NCBI RefSeq assembly: GCF_021166585.1
Contig: NZ_JAJOZE010000001.1
Coordinates: forward strand, 266,062 to 330,061
DNA: 64,000 nt
Reading direction: 5' to 3'
Source: Metabacillus kandeliae
Lineage (GTDB): Bacteria > Bacillota > Bacilli > Bacillales > Bacillaceae
Shown: positions 32,134-44,848 of the stretch, piece by piece
Position numbering within the stretch: the stretch's first letter is position 1
How the letters are laid out: each line of letters opens with the position of its first letter
Notes under the pieces: generated by a model
What the model was told of the DNA's origin: nothing
The model's database searches: none
Seen by the model: the letters and a program-made list of their open reading frames with translations, nothing else
Made by a program: the position numbers and the translations under genes

Positions 32134-33858
32134 ATGAGTTTGAACGTACAATTGGATGATTCGGCTGCCAAGTGTACATCTGTCAGAATGACCGGCGGAA
32201 ACATGCTGGTCGAAGCGCTCAGAAGGGAAAAGGTAGAGGCGGTTTTCGGTTATCCCGGAGGAGCTGTTTTGCCGCTGTATGACAAGCTTTATGATTCAGG
32301 GCTCAACCATATTCTCACCCGGCATGAACAGGGAGCGATCCATGCTGCAGAAGGATATGCAAGAATTTCAGGGAAACCGGGCGTAGTAATCGCCACTTCA
32401 GGGCCTGGAGCAACAAACCTTGTCACAGGGCTTGCAGATGCCATGATCGACTCACTTCCTCTTGTTGTCTTTACAGGACAGGTTGCCACAACGGTTATCG
32501 GGACGGATGCCTTTCAGGAAGCAGATGTACTGGGGATCACGATGCCAGTCACAAAGCACAATGTTCAGGCAAGAAACGTGGAAGAGCTGCCGCAGCTCAT
32601 TAAGGAAGCCTTTCATATTGCCACAACAGGGCGGCCGGGACCGGTCCTGATTGATATTCCGAAAGACATTGCCGTATCGGAAGGAGAGTTTAACTACGAT
32701 CTTCCGCTGGATCTCCCGGGCTATCAGCCGAACACGGCTCCAAACCATCTCCAGATCAGAAAGCTGGTCGAAGCAGTGAGCAGAGCGAAAAAGCCGGTTA
32801 TTCTGGCTGGAGCAGGAGTTTTGCACGCTAATGCGTCTGAATATTTAAAAAAATATGCAGAACAGCAGGAAATTCCTGTAGCCCATACGCTTCTCGGTCT
32901 TGGAGGATTTCCGGGAGACCATCCTCTCTTTTTAGGGATGGCAGGAATGCATGGCACATATGCCGCAAACATGGCGATTTATGAATGTGATCTGCTTATC
33001 AATATTGGAGCAAGATTTGATGACAGGCTCACTGGAAACCTGGACGATTTTGCCAAGTATGCAACTGTCGCTCACATTGACATTGATCCTGCTGAGATTG
33101 GAAAGAATGTACCGACAAAAATTCCTGTAGTAGGAGATGCGAAGAAGGTGCTCATGCAGCTCTTACATGAGGACGGCAAAAAAGCTGACGGAAAAGAATG
33201 GCTGAAAAAACAGGAGGAAACAAAAGCGAAGTATCCTCTCTGGTATAACCAGTCAGATGATATCATCAAACCGCAGCAGCTGATTCAAATGATTTTTCAG
33301 GCTACACAGGGAGACGCAATTGTTACAACAGATGTAGGTCAGCACCAAATGTGGGCAGCACAGTTTTATTCTTTCCAGAAGCCTGACAGCTGGGTAACCT
33401 CCGGCGGGCTTGGCACAATGGGATTCGGCCTTCCTTCTGCAATCGGCGCCCAGCTTGCAGATCCAAAAAGGCAGGTTGTGGCAGTAGTCGGGGACGGGGG
33501 CTTCCAAATGACCCTGCAGGAGCTTTCCGTTATTTATGAACTGAACCTTCCGATCAAAATTGTGGTTCTGAACAATCAATCCCTCGGCATGGTCAGGCAG
33601 TGGCAGGAAATTTTCTATGAGGAACGCTATTCCCATTCAAAATTTGTTTCACAGCCGCATTTTGAAAAACTGGCTGAAGCATACGGCATTAAGGGGTTAA
33701 CGATTTCCAGTCTTCCTGAAGCAAACGAAAAATTGGAATCAGCTCTTACATCACCTGAGCCGATGCTGATCAATGTGCTCGTTGAGCCGGAAGAAAACGT
33801 GTATCCAATGATCGCACCAGGCAAAGGAATTCATCAAATGGCAGGGATCAAACCATGA
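32134..33858 (+). CDS. ilvB: Acetolactate synthase large subunit
   Basis: Condenses two pyruvates, or pyruvate and 2-oxobutyrate, with ThDP, FAD and Mg2+ in the common pathway to valine, leucine and isoleucine. Seen are the glutamate activation motif [45 protein letters not shown], the ThDP-binding [20 protein letters not shown] with [13 protein letters not shown], and the C-terminal PGKGIHQM. At 574 residues it matches the B. subtilis size. The ribosome site GAGGAGGA is at ideal distance. ilvH overlaps its stop codon. Confidence 0.97.
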   Translation: MSLNVQLDDSAAKCTSVRMTGGNMLVEALRREKVEAVFGYPGGAVLPLYDKLYDSGLNHILTRHEQGAIHAAEGYARISGKPGVVIATSGPGATNLVTGLADAMIDSLPLVVFTGQVATTVIGTDAFQEADVLGITMPVTKHNVQARNVEELPQLIKEAFHIATTGRPGPVLIDIPKDIAVSEGEFNYDLPLDLPGYQPNTAPNHLQIRKLVEAVSRAKKPVILAGAGVLHANASEYLKKYAEQQEIPVAHTLLGLGGFPGDHPLFLGMAGMHGTYAANMAIYECDLLINIGARFDDRLTGNLDDFAKYATVAHIDIDPAEIGKNVPTKIPVVGDAKKVLMQLLHEDGKKADGKEWLKKQEETKAKYPLWYNQSDDIIKPQQLIQMIFQATQGDAIVTTDVGQHQMWAAQFYSFQKPDSWVTSGGLGTMGFGLPSAIGAQLADPKRQVVAVVGDGGFQMTLQELSVIYELNLPIKIVVLNNQSLGMVRQWQEIFYEERYSHSKFVSQPHFEKLAEAYGIKGLTISSLPEANEKLESALTSPEPMLINVLVEPEENVYPMIAPGKGIHQMAGIKP

Positions 33859-34370
33859 AGCGCATTCTAACGGTGACCGTTTTAAACAGGCCTGGCGTAC
33901 TGAACAGAATTACAGGCCTTTTCACAAAAAGACTTTACAACATTGAAAGCATCTCTGTCGGCCATTCGGAAACAGAGGGGGTATCACGGATTACCTTTGT
34001 TGTGAATGTACAGGAAGAAAAAGAGGTAGAACAGCTCACCAAGCAGCTTAACAAACAGATTCATGTCCTGAAAGTAACGGATATGACCAACCAATCTGTT
34101 GTGGCAAGAGAGCTTGCACTCATAAAAGTAGCATCAGCACCCCAGACAAGAACAGAGCTGAACGGCATTATTGATCCATTCAGAGCCACGATCATAGATG
34201 TTGGCGCAGAAAGCGTCGTTGTCCAGGTAACAGGCGAAAGCGAGAAAGTGGAAGCAATGATTGAGCTTCTCAGACCATACGGCATAAAAGAAATTGCCAG
34301 AACAGGAACCACAGCATTTGCAAGAAGCGGAAAAAGAGCGGCACAGCCAAAAACATCTTTTATTGTTTAA
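33855..34370 (+). CDS. ilvH: Acetolactate synthase small (regulatory) subunit
   Basis: Binds IlvB and gives it feedback sensitivity to branched-chain amino acids. An N-terminal ACT domain ([20 protein letters not shown]) is followed by the C-terminal regulatory part ([10 protein letters not shown]..., [20 protein letters not shown]). The length is 171 residues. The start overlaps the ilvB stop (ATGA), which couples the two at about equal ratio. Confidence 0.96.
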   Translation: MKRILTVTVLNRPGVLNRITGLFTKRLYNIESISVGHSETEGVSRITFVVNVQEEKEVEQLTKQLNKQIHVLKVTDMTNQSVVARELALIKVASAPQTRTELNGIIDPFRATIIDVGAESVVVQVTGESEKVEAMIELLRPYGIKEIARTGTTAFARSGKRAAQPKTSFIV

Positions 34371-34400
34371 TCCCAATGCTTTCGAAAAAACCAATACTAG

Positions 34401-36978
<2,578 letters not shown>

Positions 36979-37003
36979 CTAGACTTGAAATGGGGGATGG
37001 AAG

Positions 37004-38116
37004 ATGAAAAAAACGATTGCGATGCTGCCTGGTGATGGAATCGGCAAAGAGGTTATGGATGGAGCAAAGGAAATTTTAAAGGCAATCGGCGAACAGTTTC
37101 ATCACACCTTTACGTTTCAATATGGAAAAATTGGCGGGGAAGCACTGGACCATCAGAACGACCCGCTTCCTGAAGAAACACTTGCGCTTTGTAAAAACAG
37201 CGATGCTGTACTGCTTGGGGCAGTCGGCGGACCGAAATGGGAAAGCAATTCTCCAGAAAAGCGGCCTGAAAAGGGACTGCTCAGACTTCGGAAGGATATG
37301 AAACTTCATGCGAATATACGTCCTGTGAAGGCTTATGAGAGCCTTGCCGATCACAGTCCATTTAAGAAAGAATATGTTGAAAACGTTGATATGGTTATTG
37401 TCAGGGAACTGACAGGCGGCCTTTATTTCGGAAAACCAAGCGAACGCCAGCATGCGGGAGGCAAAGAGTCTGCTGTGGATACCTTATTCTACAGCAAGGA
37501 AGAAGTCGACCGCATTATCCGTACTGCTTTTGAGATGGCAAAAGGGAGGAAAATGAAAGTCACCTCTGTTGATAAAGCAAATGTGCTGGAATCCAGCCGG
37601 ATGTGGCGTGAAACAGCGGAAGAAATTGCAAAGGAATACCCTGATATAGAGCTTGAGCATATGCTTGTCGACAACGCTGCCATGCAGCTGATTAAAAATC
37701 CGGCACGCTTTGATGTGATCGTGACGGAGAATATGTTTGGCGATATTTTGAGCGATGAAGCATCCGTATTAACAGGCTCACTCGGCATGCTGCCATCAGC
37801 AAGCCTTTCGGAAGAAGGCCTTCATCTATATGAGCCTGTTCATGGCTCAGCACCTGACATCGCAGGAAAAAATTTGGCCAATCCGCTTGCCATGATTTTA
37901 TCAGCTGCCATGATGCTGAGACAGTCATTTGGCATGGAGGCGGAAGCAGAAGCTGTGGAAAATGCCGTCAAGCGGGTGCTGGATGGCGGAAAACTGACGC
38001 CCGATCTTGCAGTAAAAGGAAAAACCATACTATCCACCGTTGAAATGGTAGAAGAAGTGAAAGCTGTTCTTGCAGAAGAAGATGCGATTTTGTCCATTAT
38101 GGAAGCTTACGCGTAA
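37004..38116 (+). CDS. leuB: 3-isopropylmalate dehydrogenase
   Basis: NAD-dependent oxidative decarboxylation of 3-isopropylmalate to 2-oxoisocaproate. Characteristic pieces are MLPGDGIGKEVM, GAVGGPKW, ELTGGLYFG, the metal-binding TVTENMFGDILSDEASVLTG-type segment (here IVTENMFGDILSDEASVL), and PVHGSAPDIAGKNLANP for NAD. 370 residues is standard. The ATG is behind GGGGGA, 25 bases after leuA. Confidence 0.97.
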   Translation: MKKTIAMLPGDGIGKEVMDGAKEILKAIGEQFHHTFTFQYGKIGGEALDHQNDPLPEETLALCKNSDAVLLGAVGGPKWESNSPEKRPEKGLLRLRKDMKLHANIRPVKAYESLADHSPFKKEYVENVDMVIVRELTGGLYFGKPSERQHAGGKESAVDTLFYSKEEVDRIIRTAFEMAKGRKMKVTSVDKANVLESSRMWRETAEEIAKEYPDIELEHMLVDNAAMQLIKNPARFDVIVTENMFGDILSDEASVLTGSLGMLPSASLSEEGLHLYEPVHGSAPDIAGKNLANPLAMILSAAMMLRQSFGMEAEAEAVENAVKRVLDGGKLTPDLAVKGKTILSTVEMVEEVKAVLAEEDAILSIMEAYA

Positions 38117-38146
38117 AGAAACTATTTTATGAAAGGGGAGAGAAGC

Positions 38147-39583
38147 ATGAGACCGCGCACTATGGCAGAAAAAATTTGGGATCAGCATGTGGTTCATCAA
38201 AAAGAGGGCATGCCGGACCTCTTGTATATTGATTTGCAGCTGATCCATGAAGTCACCTCCCCTCAAGCATTTGAGGGTCTCCGGCTGAACAATAGGGCAG
38301 TCAGGCGTCCCGATCTTACATTTGCCACAATGGATCATAACATTCCAACCATACATCCGCACATCATTAAAGATGAAATTGCCAAAAAGCAGGTTACAAC
38401 ACTTGAAAAGAACTGCTCGGAATTTGGAGTGCCGCTTGCAGGGCTTGACAGCGAGGATCAGGGCATCGTTCACATTATCGGCCCTGAGCTCGGGCTGACG
38501 CTGCCTGGCAAAACCATCGTTTGCGGCGACAGCCACACGTCAACACATGGAGCATTCGGCGCCCTTGCATTTGGCATCGGCACAAGTGAAGTGGAGCACG
38601 TGCTGGCCACGCAGACGCTGTGGCAGCAAAGACCGAAAACACTTGAAATCCGCATTGATGGAAAGCTCCAAAAAGGGGTTAAGGCAAAGGATGTAATTTT
38701 ATATATTATCGGAAAATACGGCATCAAGTTTGGAACAGGCCATGTCATCGAATACAAGGGCGAAGTGATCCGGAATATGTCGATGGATGAAAGAATGACC
38801 GTGTGCAACATGTCCATTGAAGCAGGCGCAAAGGCTGGGATGATCGCTCCTGATGAAACAACCTATTCTTATATTAAAGGAAGAAAATATGCTCCAAAGG
38901 GCGAAGAATTTGAAAAAGCCTGCCGGGAGTGGGATGAATTAAAAAGTGATGAAGATGCTGTTTACTCCAAATCTTTCAGCATTAGCGGAGAAGAGATCGC
39001 ACCGATGGTAACTTGGGGAACAAACCCGGGGATGGCCGTTTCGGTGGATGCCACTGTCCCCTCACCAGACATGTTTTCCACAGAGGAAGAAAAGCGGGAA
39101 GCAGGCAGCGCGTACCGCTATATGAATCTCTCACCTGGGGAAAAAATGGAGGACATTAAGGTGCAGCATGTGTTCATTGGATCCTGCACAAATGCAAGAC
39201 TCGATGACTTGCGGGAAGCAGCTGAATTCATCCAGGGCAGGCATGTAGCAGACGGAGTGCGGGCCATTGTTGTACCAGGTTCGCAATCTGTGAAAAGAAA
39301 AGCAGAAGAAGAAGGCCTTCATGACATTTTTCTTAAGGCAGGATTTGAATGGAGGCATTCCGGATGCAGCATGTGCCTGAGCATGAATGACGATTTTGTA
39401 CCGGAAGGCGAACGCTGCGCCTCCACCTCCAACAGAAATTTCGAAGGCAGGCAGGGAAGAGGTGCCAGAACCCATTTGGTCAGCCCTGTAATGGCAGCCG
39501 CTGCAGCTGTTTACGGAAGATTTGCGGATATCAGGAAAACCGAAGGAGGGAGAGAGCAGTTTGAAACCTTTTCAAATTCATGA
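38147..39583 (+). CDS. leuC: 3-isopropylmalate dehydratase large subunit
   Basis: An aconitase-family [4Fe-4S] enzyme that, with LeuD, isomerises 2- to 3-isopropylmalate. Seen are [30 protein letters not shown], and the cluster cysteines in [13 protein letters not shown] and [12 protein letters not shown], then [16 protein letters not shown]. The start at 38147 is supported by GGGGAG just upstream and by the B. subtilis start (MPRTIIEKIWDQH); an earlier frame from 38129 is rejected. It gives 478 residues. leuD begins within its last 23 bases. Confidence 0.96.
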   Translation: MRPRTMAEKIWDQHVVHQKEGMPDLLYIDLQLIHEVTSPQAFEGLRLNNRAVRRPDLTFATMDHNIPTIHPHIIKDEIAKKQVTTLEKNCSEFGVPLAGLDSEDQGIVHIIGPELGLTLPGKTIVCGDSHTSTHGAFGALAFGIGTSEVEHVLATQTLWQQRPKTLEIRIDGKLQKGVKAKDVILYIIGKYGIKFGTGHVIEYKGEVIRNMSMDERMTVCNMSIEAGAKAGMIAPDETTYSYIKGRKYAPKGEEFEKACREWDELKSDEDAVYSKSFSISGEEIAPMVTWGTNPGMAVSVDATVPSPDMFSTEEEKREAGSAYRYMNLSPGEKMEDIKVQHVFIGSCTNARLDDLREAAEFIQGRHVADGVRAIVVPGSQSVKRKAEEEGLHDIFLKAGFEWRHSGCSMCLSMNDDFVPEGERCASTSNRNFEGRQGRGARTHLVSPVMAAAAAVYGRFADIRKTEGGREQFETFSNS

Positions 39584-40154
39584 AGGAAAAGCCGCTGTAA
39601 TGGACAGGGACAATGTGGACACAGACCAAATCATTCCGAAGCAGTTTTTAAAGCGGATTGAAAAAACAGGTTACGGCCGATTTGCCTTTTATGACTGGCG
39701 CTTCGGGCCAAATAATGAGCCCAATCCTGACTTTGAACTGAATCAGGAAGCCTATAAAGGGGCAAGCATTCTGCTCGCTGGAGAAAACTTCGGATGCGGA
39801 TCCTCAAGGGAGCATGCACCTTGGGCGCTGTCTGATTACGGCTTTAGAGTGATTATCGCTGCCTCCTTTGCGGATATTTTTTATCAAAACTGCCTGAAAA
39901 ACGGAATGCTTCCCATTCAGGTAACAAGAGAAAGACTGCATTATTTAATGAAGGAATCAGAAGGAAAGGAAAAGTTTTTAACAGTGAATTTGGTTGATCA
40001 GACGATTTGGGATGCAGGCGGGCTGATCAGTTCCTTTGAGATTGACCCGCATTGGAAGGATATGCTCTTAAATGGAAGAGACGAAATTGCCTACACACTG
40101 TTATTTGAAGAATGCATTACAGCATATGAAGGAAAGAGAAAAGCATGGGCCTAA
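39561..40154 (+). CDS. leuD: 3-isopropylmalate dehydratase small subunit
   Basis: Small swivelling subunit of isopropylmalate isomerase. Motifs are [20 protein letters not shown] and [14 protein letters not shown]. The TTG at 39561 is preferred because AGGAGGGAGAG precedes it and the resulting 197 residues match the family; a longer ATG at 39522 lies deep in leuC. The last codons (AAAGCATGGGCC) are also the 5' arm of the operon terminator. Confidence 0.94.
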   Translation: MKPFQIHEGKAAVMDRDNVDTDQIIPKQFLKRIEKTGYGRFAFYDWRFGPNNEPNPDFELNQEAYKGASILLAGENFGCGSSREHAPWALSDYGFRVIIAASFADIFYQNCLKNGMLPIQVTRERLHYLMKESEGKEKFLTVNLVDQTIWDAGGLISSFEIDPHWKDMLLNGRDEIAYTLLFEECITAYEGKRKAWA

Positions 40155-40172
40155 ACCGGCCCATGCTTGTTT
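40141..40172 (+). terminator. ilv-leu operon terminator overlapping leuD
   Basis: AAGCATGGGCC (40141-40151, inside leuD), a 6-base loop starting with the TAA stop, and GGCCCATGCTT (40158-40168), then GTTTT. The stem is perfect over 11 bp. Confidence 0.88.
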
Positions 40173-40231
40173 TCCGTTTAGCCGATTGGTAAACTTGAAG
40201 TCAAATATCTCTTTGGAGCTGGTCGACCGTC

Positions 40232-41257
40232 ATGAAGAATGACAAGCACTCAAAAATTATCCCTTTTCCGAATTTAAAAGAGCGCCTCATAGATAAAGGG
40301 ATGGAGGCGCTGAAAAACAAACACTACCAGGAGGCACTTGAACTGTTTTCAGAAGCCAAGCATATGGACGAGGACAAGGCGGAAATTCACCTCGGCATAG
40401 CGCTGTGCCTGATGGAAATGGGCGAGCTTCAGGAAGCCAAAAGGGTCTGCAAGCAAATGCTGAATGAAGATATCGGCCATTATTTTACCGTTCTTCAAGT
40501 CTATTTGACGATTCTCATTCAATTGAAGGAATACGAAGAAGTCCAGTTGACGATTGAGGCAGTGCTTCAGGAAAACCAGGTGCCGGCAGAAAACGCCGAG
40601 CAATTTTATAAGCTTCTGGAATTCAGCCGGAAGATGAATGAGTCGAACGGCGAAGATATTGAACTTGAAGAAGAAGTCCCGGAGCTTGAAAATTGGATGA
40701 ATACCAGCCTTTTTATGGAAGATCCCAATCAGCAGATGCAATATATCCAATCGCTGAAAGACCGGAACCTAGCAAAGCATATGAAGACCATCAAAACACT
40801 TTTGGAGGAACCGGAAGTTCATCCAGTCATCAAAACGATGGCACTGCAGCTTTTAATGGAAAATGAGTATGACAAGAAAGTGACCATCACCAAATTCGGT
40901 GAAACCCTTTCTCCTGTTCCCTCAAAGCTCAGTGATTTGTCAGATATGCCTTTTGCCAAAAAAGTCCTGAATCTGCTGGACGATGTGCTTGGAAGCGAAA
41001 ACCCCACATTGTTTGAAGCAGTGAAAGAGCTGTGGATTCGTCATTTATATGTGCTTTTTCCGCTTGTGCCAACACCTCCTGACGCGGCAATTTGGGCTGC
41101 AGCACTCCACTCAACTGGATATGGCATGCATGGCATCACACTTGGCACTGGAGAAATTGAAGCACTGTATGAAGTATCGGAATATGGTGTCAGAGAAGCG
41201 TCCAGAAAGCTGCTGGAAGTCGAAGAGCTCTCATATTTTTATGAAAGAGAGCAGTAA
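40232..41257 (+). CDS. ysoA: TPR-repeat protein YsoA
   Basis: This is a 341-residue cytoplasmic protein with tetratricopeptide-like repeats, matching B. subtilis YsoA by position and size. The repeats are LIDKGMEALKNKHYQEALEL and IHLGIALCLMEMGELQEAKRV, with a third at YFTVLQVYLTILIQLKEYEE. The C-terminal half is helical and unique. There is no signal peptide or membrane segment. The only ribosome-like sequence (GGAG) is 14 bases away, so the start is not firm. The function is unknown. Confidence 0.85.
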   Translation: MKNDKHSKIIPFPNLKERLIDKGMEALKNKHYQEALELFSEAKHMDEDKAEIHLGIALCLMEMGELQEAKRVCKQMLNEDIGHYFTVLQVYLTILIQLKEYEEVQLTIEAVLQENQVPAENAEQFYKLLEFSRKMNESNGEDIELEEEVPELENWMNTSLFMEDPNQQMQYIQSLKDRNLAKHMKTIKTLLEEPEVHPVIKTMALQLLMENEYDKKVTITKFGETLSPVPSKLSDLSDMPFAKKVLNLLDDVLGSENPTLFEAVKELWIRHLYVLFPLVPTPPDAAIWAAALHSTGYGMHGITLGTGEIEALYEVSEYGVREASRKLLEVEELSYFYEREQ

Positions 41258-41303
41258 AGAATAAGCGCAAGCCTTGCCGGAATAAGAAAAAATGGCGGAT
41301 AGG

Positions 41304-41331
41304 TTGAAAGAAAAACATTGTATGTTATAAT
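41304..41331 (+). promoter_or_regulatory. Promoter of tig
   Basis: TTGAAA (41304-41309), 16 bases, TATAAT (41326-41331). A good sigma-A match with an untranslated leader of about 125 bases. Confidence 0.7.
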
Positions 41332-41466
41332 GAAATGGTTTCATATTAGGCTGGAAGTTTATTGTCCGCTTTTACATAAGCAAATCCCTTTTAGGCAATT
41401 GGTTAAAAGGAATTTGATACTGAAGGACATTACTACATATTTTATAGATTTTTGGAGGGAATTTTC

Positions 41467-42741
41467 ATGACTGCAAAATGGGAAAAATTAGAAGGTAACC
41501 AGGGCAAACTGACAGTAGAAGTTGATTCTGCTGTATTTGAGACAGCTCTAGACGAAGCTTTCAAAAAGGTAGTAAAACAAGTATCCATTCCTGGATTCCG
41601 CAAAGGAAAGGTTCCGCGCAGCCTTTTCGAACAGCGCTTTGGCGTAGAATCTTTATACCAGGATGCTGTTGACATTGTTCTTCAGCAGGAATATCCAAAA
41701 GCAATCGATGAAGCAGGCATTGAGCCGATCGACCGTCCTGAAATCGACATCGATCAAATCGAAAGAGGCCAGAACCTGATCTTTACTGCGAAGGTAGAAG
41801 TGAAGCCAGAAGTTAAACTTGGCGATTACAAAGGCCTTGGCGTAGAAAAAGAAAGTGCGGAAGTAACAGATGAAGATATCGACAGCGAACTGAAAACTCT
41901 TCAGGAAAGAAACGCTGAGCTTGTCGTAAAAGAAGACGGCAAAGTAGAAAATGGAGATTCAGTTGTTCTTGACTTTGAAGGCTTCGTAGACGGTGAAGCA
42001 TTCGAAGGCGGACAAGCAGAAAACTATTCTCTTGAAATCGGTTCTAACACATTCATTCCTGGCTTCGAAGAGCAGCTGGTTGGAGCAGAAACTGGTGCAG
42101 AGAAAGAAGTTGAAGTAACATTCCCTGAAGAATATCACGCTGAAGAGCTTGCTGGTAAAAAAGCGGTATTCAAAGTGAAAATCCATGAAATCAAAGCAAA
42201 AGAGCTTCCAGAGCTTGACGATGAATTCGCTAAAGATGTAAACGATGAAGTGGAAACTCTTGATGAGCTGAAAGCTAAAACAAGAGAACGCCTTGAAGAA
42301 AGCAAGAAAGCTGAAACTGAGAACCAGCTTCGCGACCAGCTTGTAGAAAAAGCAGCTGAAAATGCTGAAGTTGAGATTCCTCAAGCCATGATCAACTCTG
42401 AAGTTGACCGCATGATGAAAGAATTCGAACAGCGCCTGCAAATGCAGGGCATGAACCTTGAGCTTTACTTCCAGTTCTCCGGACAGGATGAAGAAGCTTT
42501 GAGACAGCAAATGAACGAAGATGCAGCAAAGCGCGTGAAATTCAACCTGACGCTTGAAGCGATCGCAGCTGCTGAAAATCTTGAAGCATCTGACGAAGAA
42601 GTAAACAGCGAGCTTTCTAAAATGGCTGAAATGTACAGCATGCCTGTTGAAAGCTTAACACAGGCTCTTGGGTCTACAGACGCTGTGAAAGAAGACCTGA
42701 AAATTCGCAAAGCAATTGATTTCCTTGTAGAAAACAATTAA
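41467..42741 (+). CDS. tig: Trigger factor
   Basis: Ribosome-bound chaperone and peptidyl-prolyl isomerase for new proteins. The N-terminal ribosome-binding signature is [21 protein letters not shown]. The FKBP-type domain (about 150-245) contains [17 protein letters not shown] and [11 protein letters not shown], and the C-terminal arms are rich in Glu and Lys. At 424 residues it equals B. subtilis Tig. The ATG at 41467 follows GGAGGG; a longer start at 41452 is rejected. Confidence 0.97.
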   Translation: MTAKWEKLEGNQGKLTVEVDSAVFETALDEAFKKVVKQVSIPGFRKGKVPRSLFEQRFGVESLYQDAVDIVLQQEYPKAIDEAGIEPIDRPEIDIDQIERGQNLIFTAKVEVKPEVKLGDYKGLGVEKESAEVTDEDIDSELKTLQERNAELVVKEDGKVENGDSVVLDFEGFVDGEAFEGGQAENYSLEIGSNTFIPGFEEQLVGAETGAEKEVEVTFPEEYHAEELAGKKAVFKVKIHEIKAKELPELDDEFAKDVNDEVETLDELKAKTRERLEESKKAETENQLRDQLVEKAAENAEVEIPQAMINSEVDRMMKEFEQRLQMQGMNLELYFQFSGQDEEALRQQMNEDAAKRVKFNLTLEAIAAAENLEASDEEVNSELSKMAEMYSMPVESLTQALGSTDAVKEDLKIRKAIDFLVENN

Positions 42742-42765
42742 GTTGTTGCATAATATAGTAGAGAG

Positions 42766-42796
42766 ACAAGGCGCGAGATACTCGTGCCTTGTTTTA
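42766..42796 (+). terminator. tig terminator
   Basis: ACAAGGCGCGAG and CTCGTGCCTTGT form a 12-bp stem (one G-T) with a 3-base loop, then TTTAT. Confidence 0.88.
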
Positions 42797-43164
42797 TAAA
42801 ATTTTTTCCGCATTGCAGCTCTTCCAGAGCGGAAAATATACATAATTTTCGCAGTACACATTCCCTTGTGCATATTCCCATAATCAGGAGCATAGAATGT
42901 GTAACTTATGACAAATAATGTTTTTTCTCTTTGGATTTGGGTAGTATAATTAAGAGCCATACATACAAGAAACTCCCGCATCATATAATTAACGTTCACA
43001 GTCTATATTATGGTAAAATGCAATACATACCTTCTTTTCAGCTGCTAACTAAGGCTTCTTATTAGCATCGCCCTTAAATGAGACAAAGAGAATCATTATA
43101 AGGAAAGAGTATATGCTTTTGATTGGGCTGCACGCTAGGAGATAAAGATATAAGGGGTGAAAAC
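42797..43164. other. clpX upstream region
   Basis: About 370 bases with no accepted gene. TATAAT near 42945 and TAAAAT near 43013 are possible -10 boxes, but neither has a clear -35 box. The frame in 42655-42999 on the minus strand lacks a ribosome site and overlaps tig. Confidence 0.45.
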
Positions 43165-44430
43165 ATGTTTAAATTTAATGACGAAAAAGGCCAGTTGAAA
43201 TGTTCTTTCTGCGGAAAAACTCAGGATCAAGTCCGCAAATTGGTAGCAGGGCCTGGAGTTTATATATGCGATGAGTGCATCGAGCTTTGCACAGAAATCG
43301 TTGAAGAAGAGCTTGGAACAGAAGAAGAAGTAGAATTTAAAGATGTTCCGAAGCCGGCTGAGATCCGTGAAATCCTCGATGAATACGTCATTGGACAGGA
43401 TCAGGCTAAGAAATCCCTTGCTGTAGCTGTTTATAACCACTATAAACGCATCAATTCCAACAGCAAGATTGATGAAGTAGAGCTTTCCAAGAGCAACATC
43501 TCAATGATCGGACCGACAGGAAGCGGGAAGACTTTGCTTGCTCAGACGCTTGCCCGCATTCTGAATGTTCCGTTTGCTATTGCTGATGCGACATCACTGA
43601 CAGAGGCTGGCTATGTTGGGGAAGATGTAGAAAACATCCTTCTCAAATTGATCCAGGCAGCTGATTATGATGTGGAAAAAGCAGAAAAAGGGATTATTTA
43701 TATCGATGAAATTGATAAAGTAGCCCGGAAATCTGAGAACCCTTCCATTACGCGTGATGTATCAGGCGAGGGTGTACAGCAGGCCCTTCTTAAGATACTG
43801 GAAGGAACAGTTGCAAGCGTTCCCCCTCAAGGAGGACGCAAGCATCCGCATCAGGAATTCATTCAAATTGATACAACCAATATTCTTTTCATCTGCGGCG
43901 GTGCATTTGATGGCATCGAGCAGATCATCAAGCGCCGTCTCGGCAAAAAAGTCATCGGCTTCGGTTCCGATAACAAACACGAAGAGCTTGATTCCAAAGC
44001 GCTTCTTTCAAAAGTCCTTCCTGAGGATCTTCTGAAATTCGGTCTGATTCCTGAATTTATCGGCCGTCTTCCGGTTATTGCAAGCCTTGAGCCGCTTGAT
44101 GAAAATGCACTTGTGGAAATCTTAACAAAGCCGAAAAATGCGCTTGTTAAGCAATACCAAAAGATGCTTGATCTTGACGGAGTAGAGCTTGAATTTGAAA
44201 GTGACGCTCTTATAGAGATTGCCAAAAAAGCTATCGAGCGCAAAACAGGAGCGCGCGGTCTTCGCTCTATCATTGAAGGCATTATGCTTGATGTGATGTT
44301 TGAGCTTCCATCCCGCGAGGATATTGACAAATGTGTCATCACAGGCGACACGGTAGCAAACCAAACACCGCCTAAGCTTGTTATGAGTGATGGAACGATT
44401 GTTGAAAAAGATAAGAAAACTTCTGCTTAA
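43165..44430 (+). CDS. clpX: ATP-dependent Clp protease ATP-binding subunit ClpX
   Basis: AAA+ unfoldase that feeds substrates to ClpP. The N-terminal Cys4 zinc domain (CSFCGK... and ICDECIELC), Walker [16 protein letters not shown] (about 116), GYVGEDVE pore loop, Walker [15 protein letters not shown], the IGF-type ClpP loop (KKVIGFGSD) and [11 protein letters not shown] sensor 2 are all visible. ATG 43165 follows GGGGTG and gives 421 residues, close to B. subtilis; an ATG at 43123 would add 14 residues and is rejected. Confidence 0.97.
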   Translation: MFKFNDEKGQLKCSFCGKTQDQVRKLVAGPGVYICDECIELCTEIVEEELGTEEEVEFKDVPKPAEIREILDEYVIGQDQAKKSLAVAVYNHYKRINSNSKIDEVELSKSNISMIGPTGSGKTLLAQTLARILNVPFAIADATSLTEAGYVGEDVENILLKLIQAADYDVEKAEKGIIYIDEIDKVARKSENPSITRDVSGEGVQQALLKILEGTVASVPPQGGRKHPHQEFIQIDTTNILFICGGAFDGIEQIIKRRLGKKVIGFGSDNKHEELDSKALLSKVLPEDLLKFGLIPEFIGRLPVIASLEPLDENALVEILTKPKNALVKQYQKMLDLDGVELEFESDALIEIAKKAIERKTGARGLRSIIEGIMLDVMFELPSREDIDKCVITGDTVANQTPPKLVMSDGTIVEKDKKTSA

Positions 44431-44431
44431 C

Positions 44432-44582
44432 TAGAAAAGCGGAAGCCGCTCGTTCAGCCCCGACAAGCGCTGGAGGAAAATCCCGAAAAGTCCGCACTTT
44501 GACTTTTTGTGATTTTCCGAAGCGACTCGAGGGGCTAGCGGCTGGAGCTGGACAATATAGAAAAGCGGAAGCCGCTCAGACT
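44432..44582 (+). repeat. Second type of intergenic repeat (AGAAAAGCGGAAGCCGCT)
   Basis: AGAAAAGCGGAAGCCGCTCG opens the block, GGGGCTAGCGGCTGGAGCTG closes it, and a second partial copy of the opening (AAAAGCGGAAGCCGCTCAGA) follows at 44562. The ends are self-complementary. I recall similar intergenic elements in many Bacillaceae, but cannot give a formal name. Confidence 0.65.
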
Positions 44583-44617
44583 TTTCACAAGGGTTTCAGC
44601 ACATACATCCATAAGTT

Positions 44618-44652
44618 AAGCTTGCATGGCTCAGCCATGCAGGCTTTTTTAT
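44618..44652 (+). terminator. Terminator upstream of lonB
   Basis: AAGCTTGCATGGCT pairs with AGCCATGCAGGCTT around a single-base loop, then TTTTA. It probably ends the clpX transcript after the repeat block. Confidence 0.8.
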
Positions 44653-44848
44653 TTTTCCTCTGCTGCTGTTTTTTCTTCCAATATTTAATTATCCAACCTC
44701 TTCCTGCTGTGTTTAATAGAACTCCCCCTAGGAGATACTAGCAGATACACAACAGCATCATTGCTGCGTGCTCATTTCATCTATATGCCTGATTTGAGCA
44801 AACCATAAAAAGCCTACATAGAGGATCACAGTAGCAGGAGGGACCATA

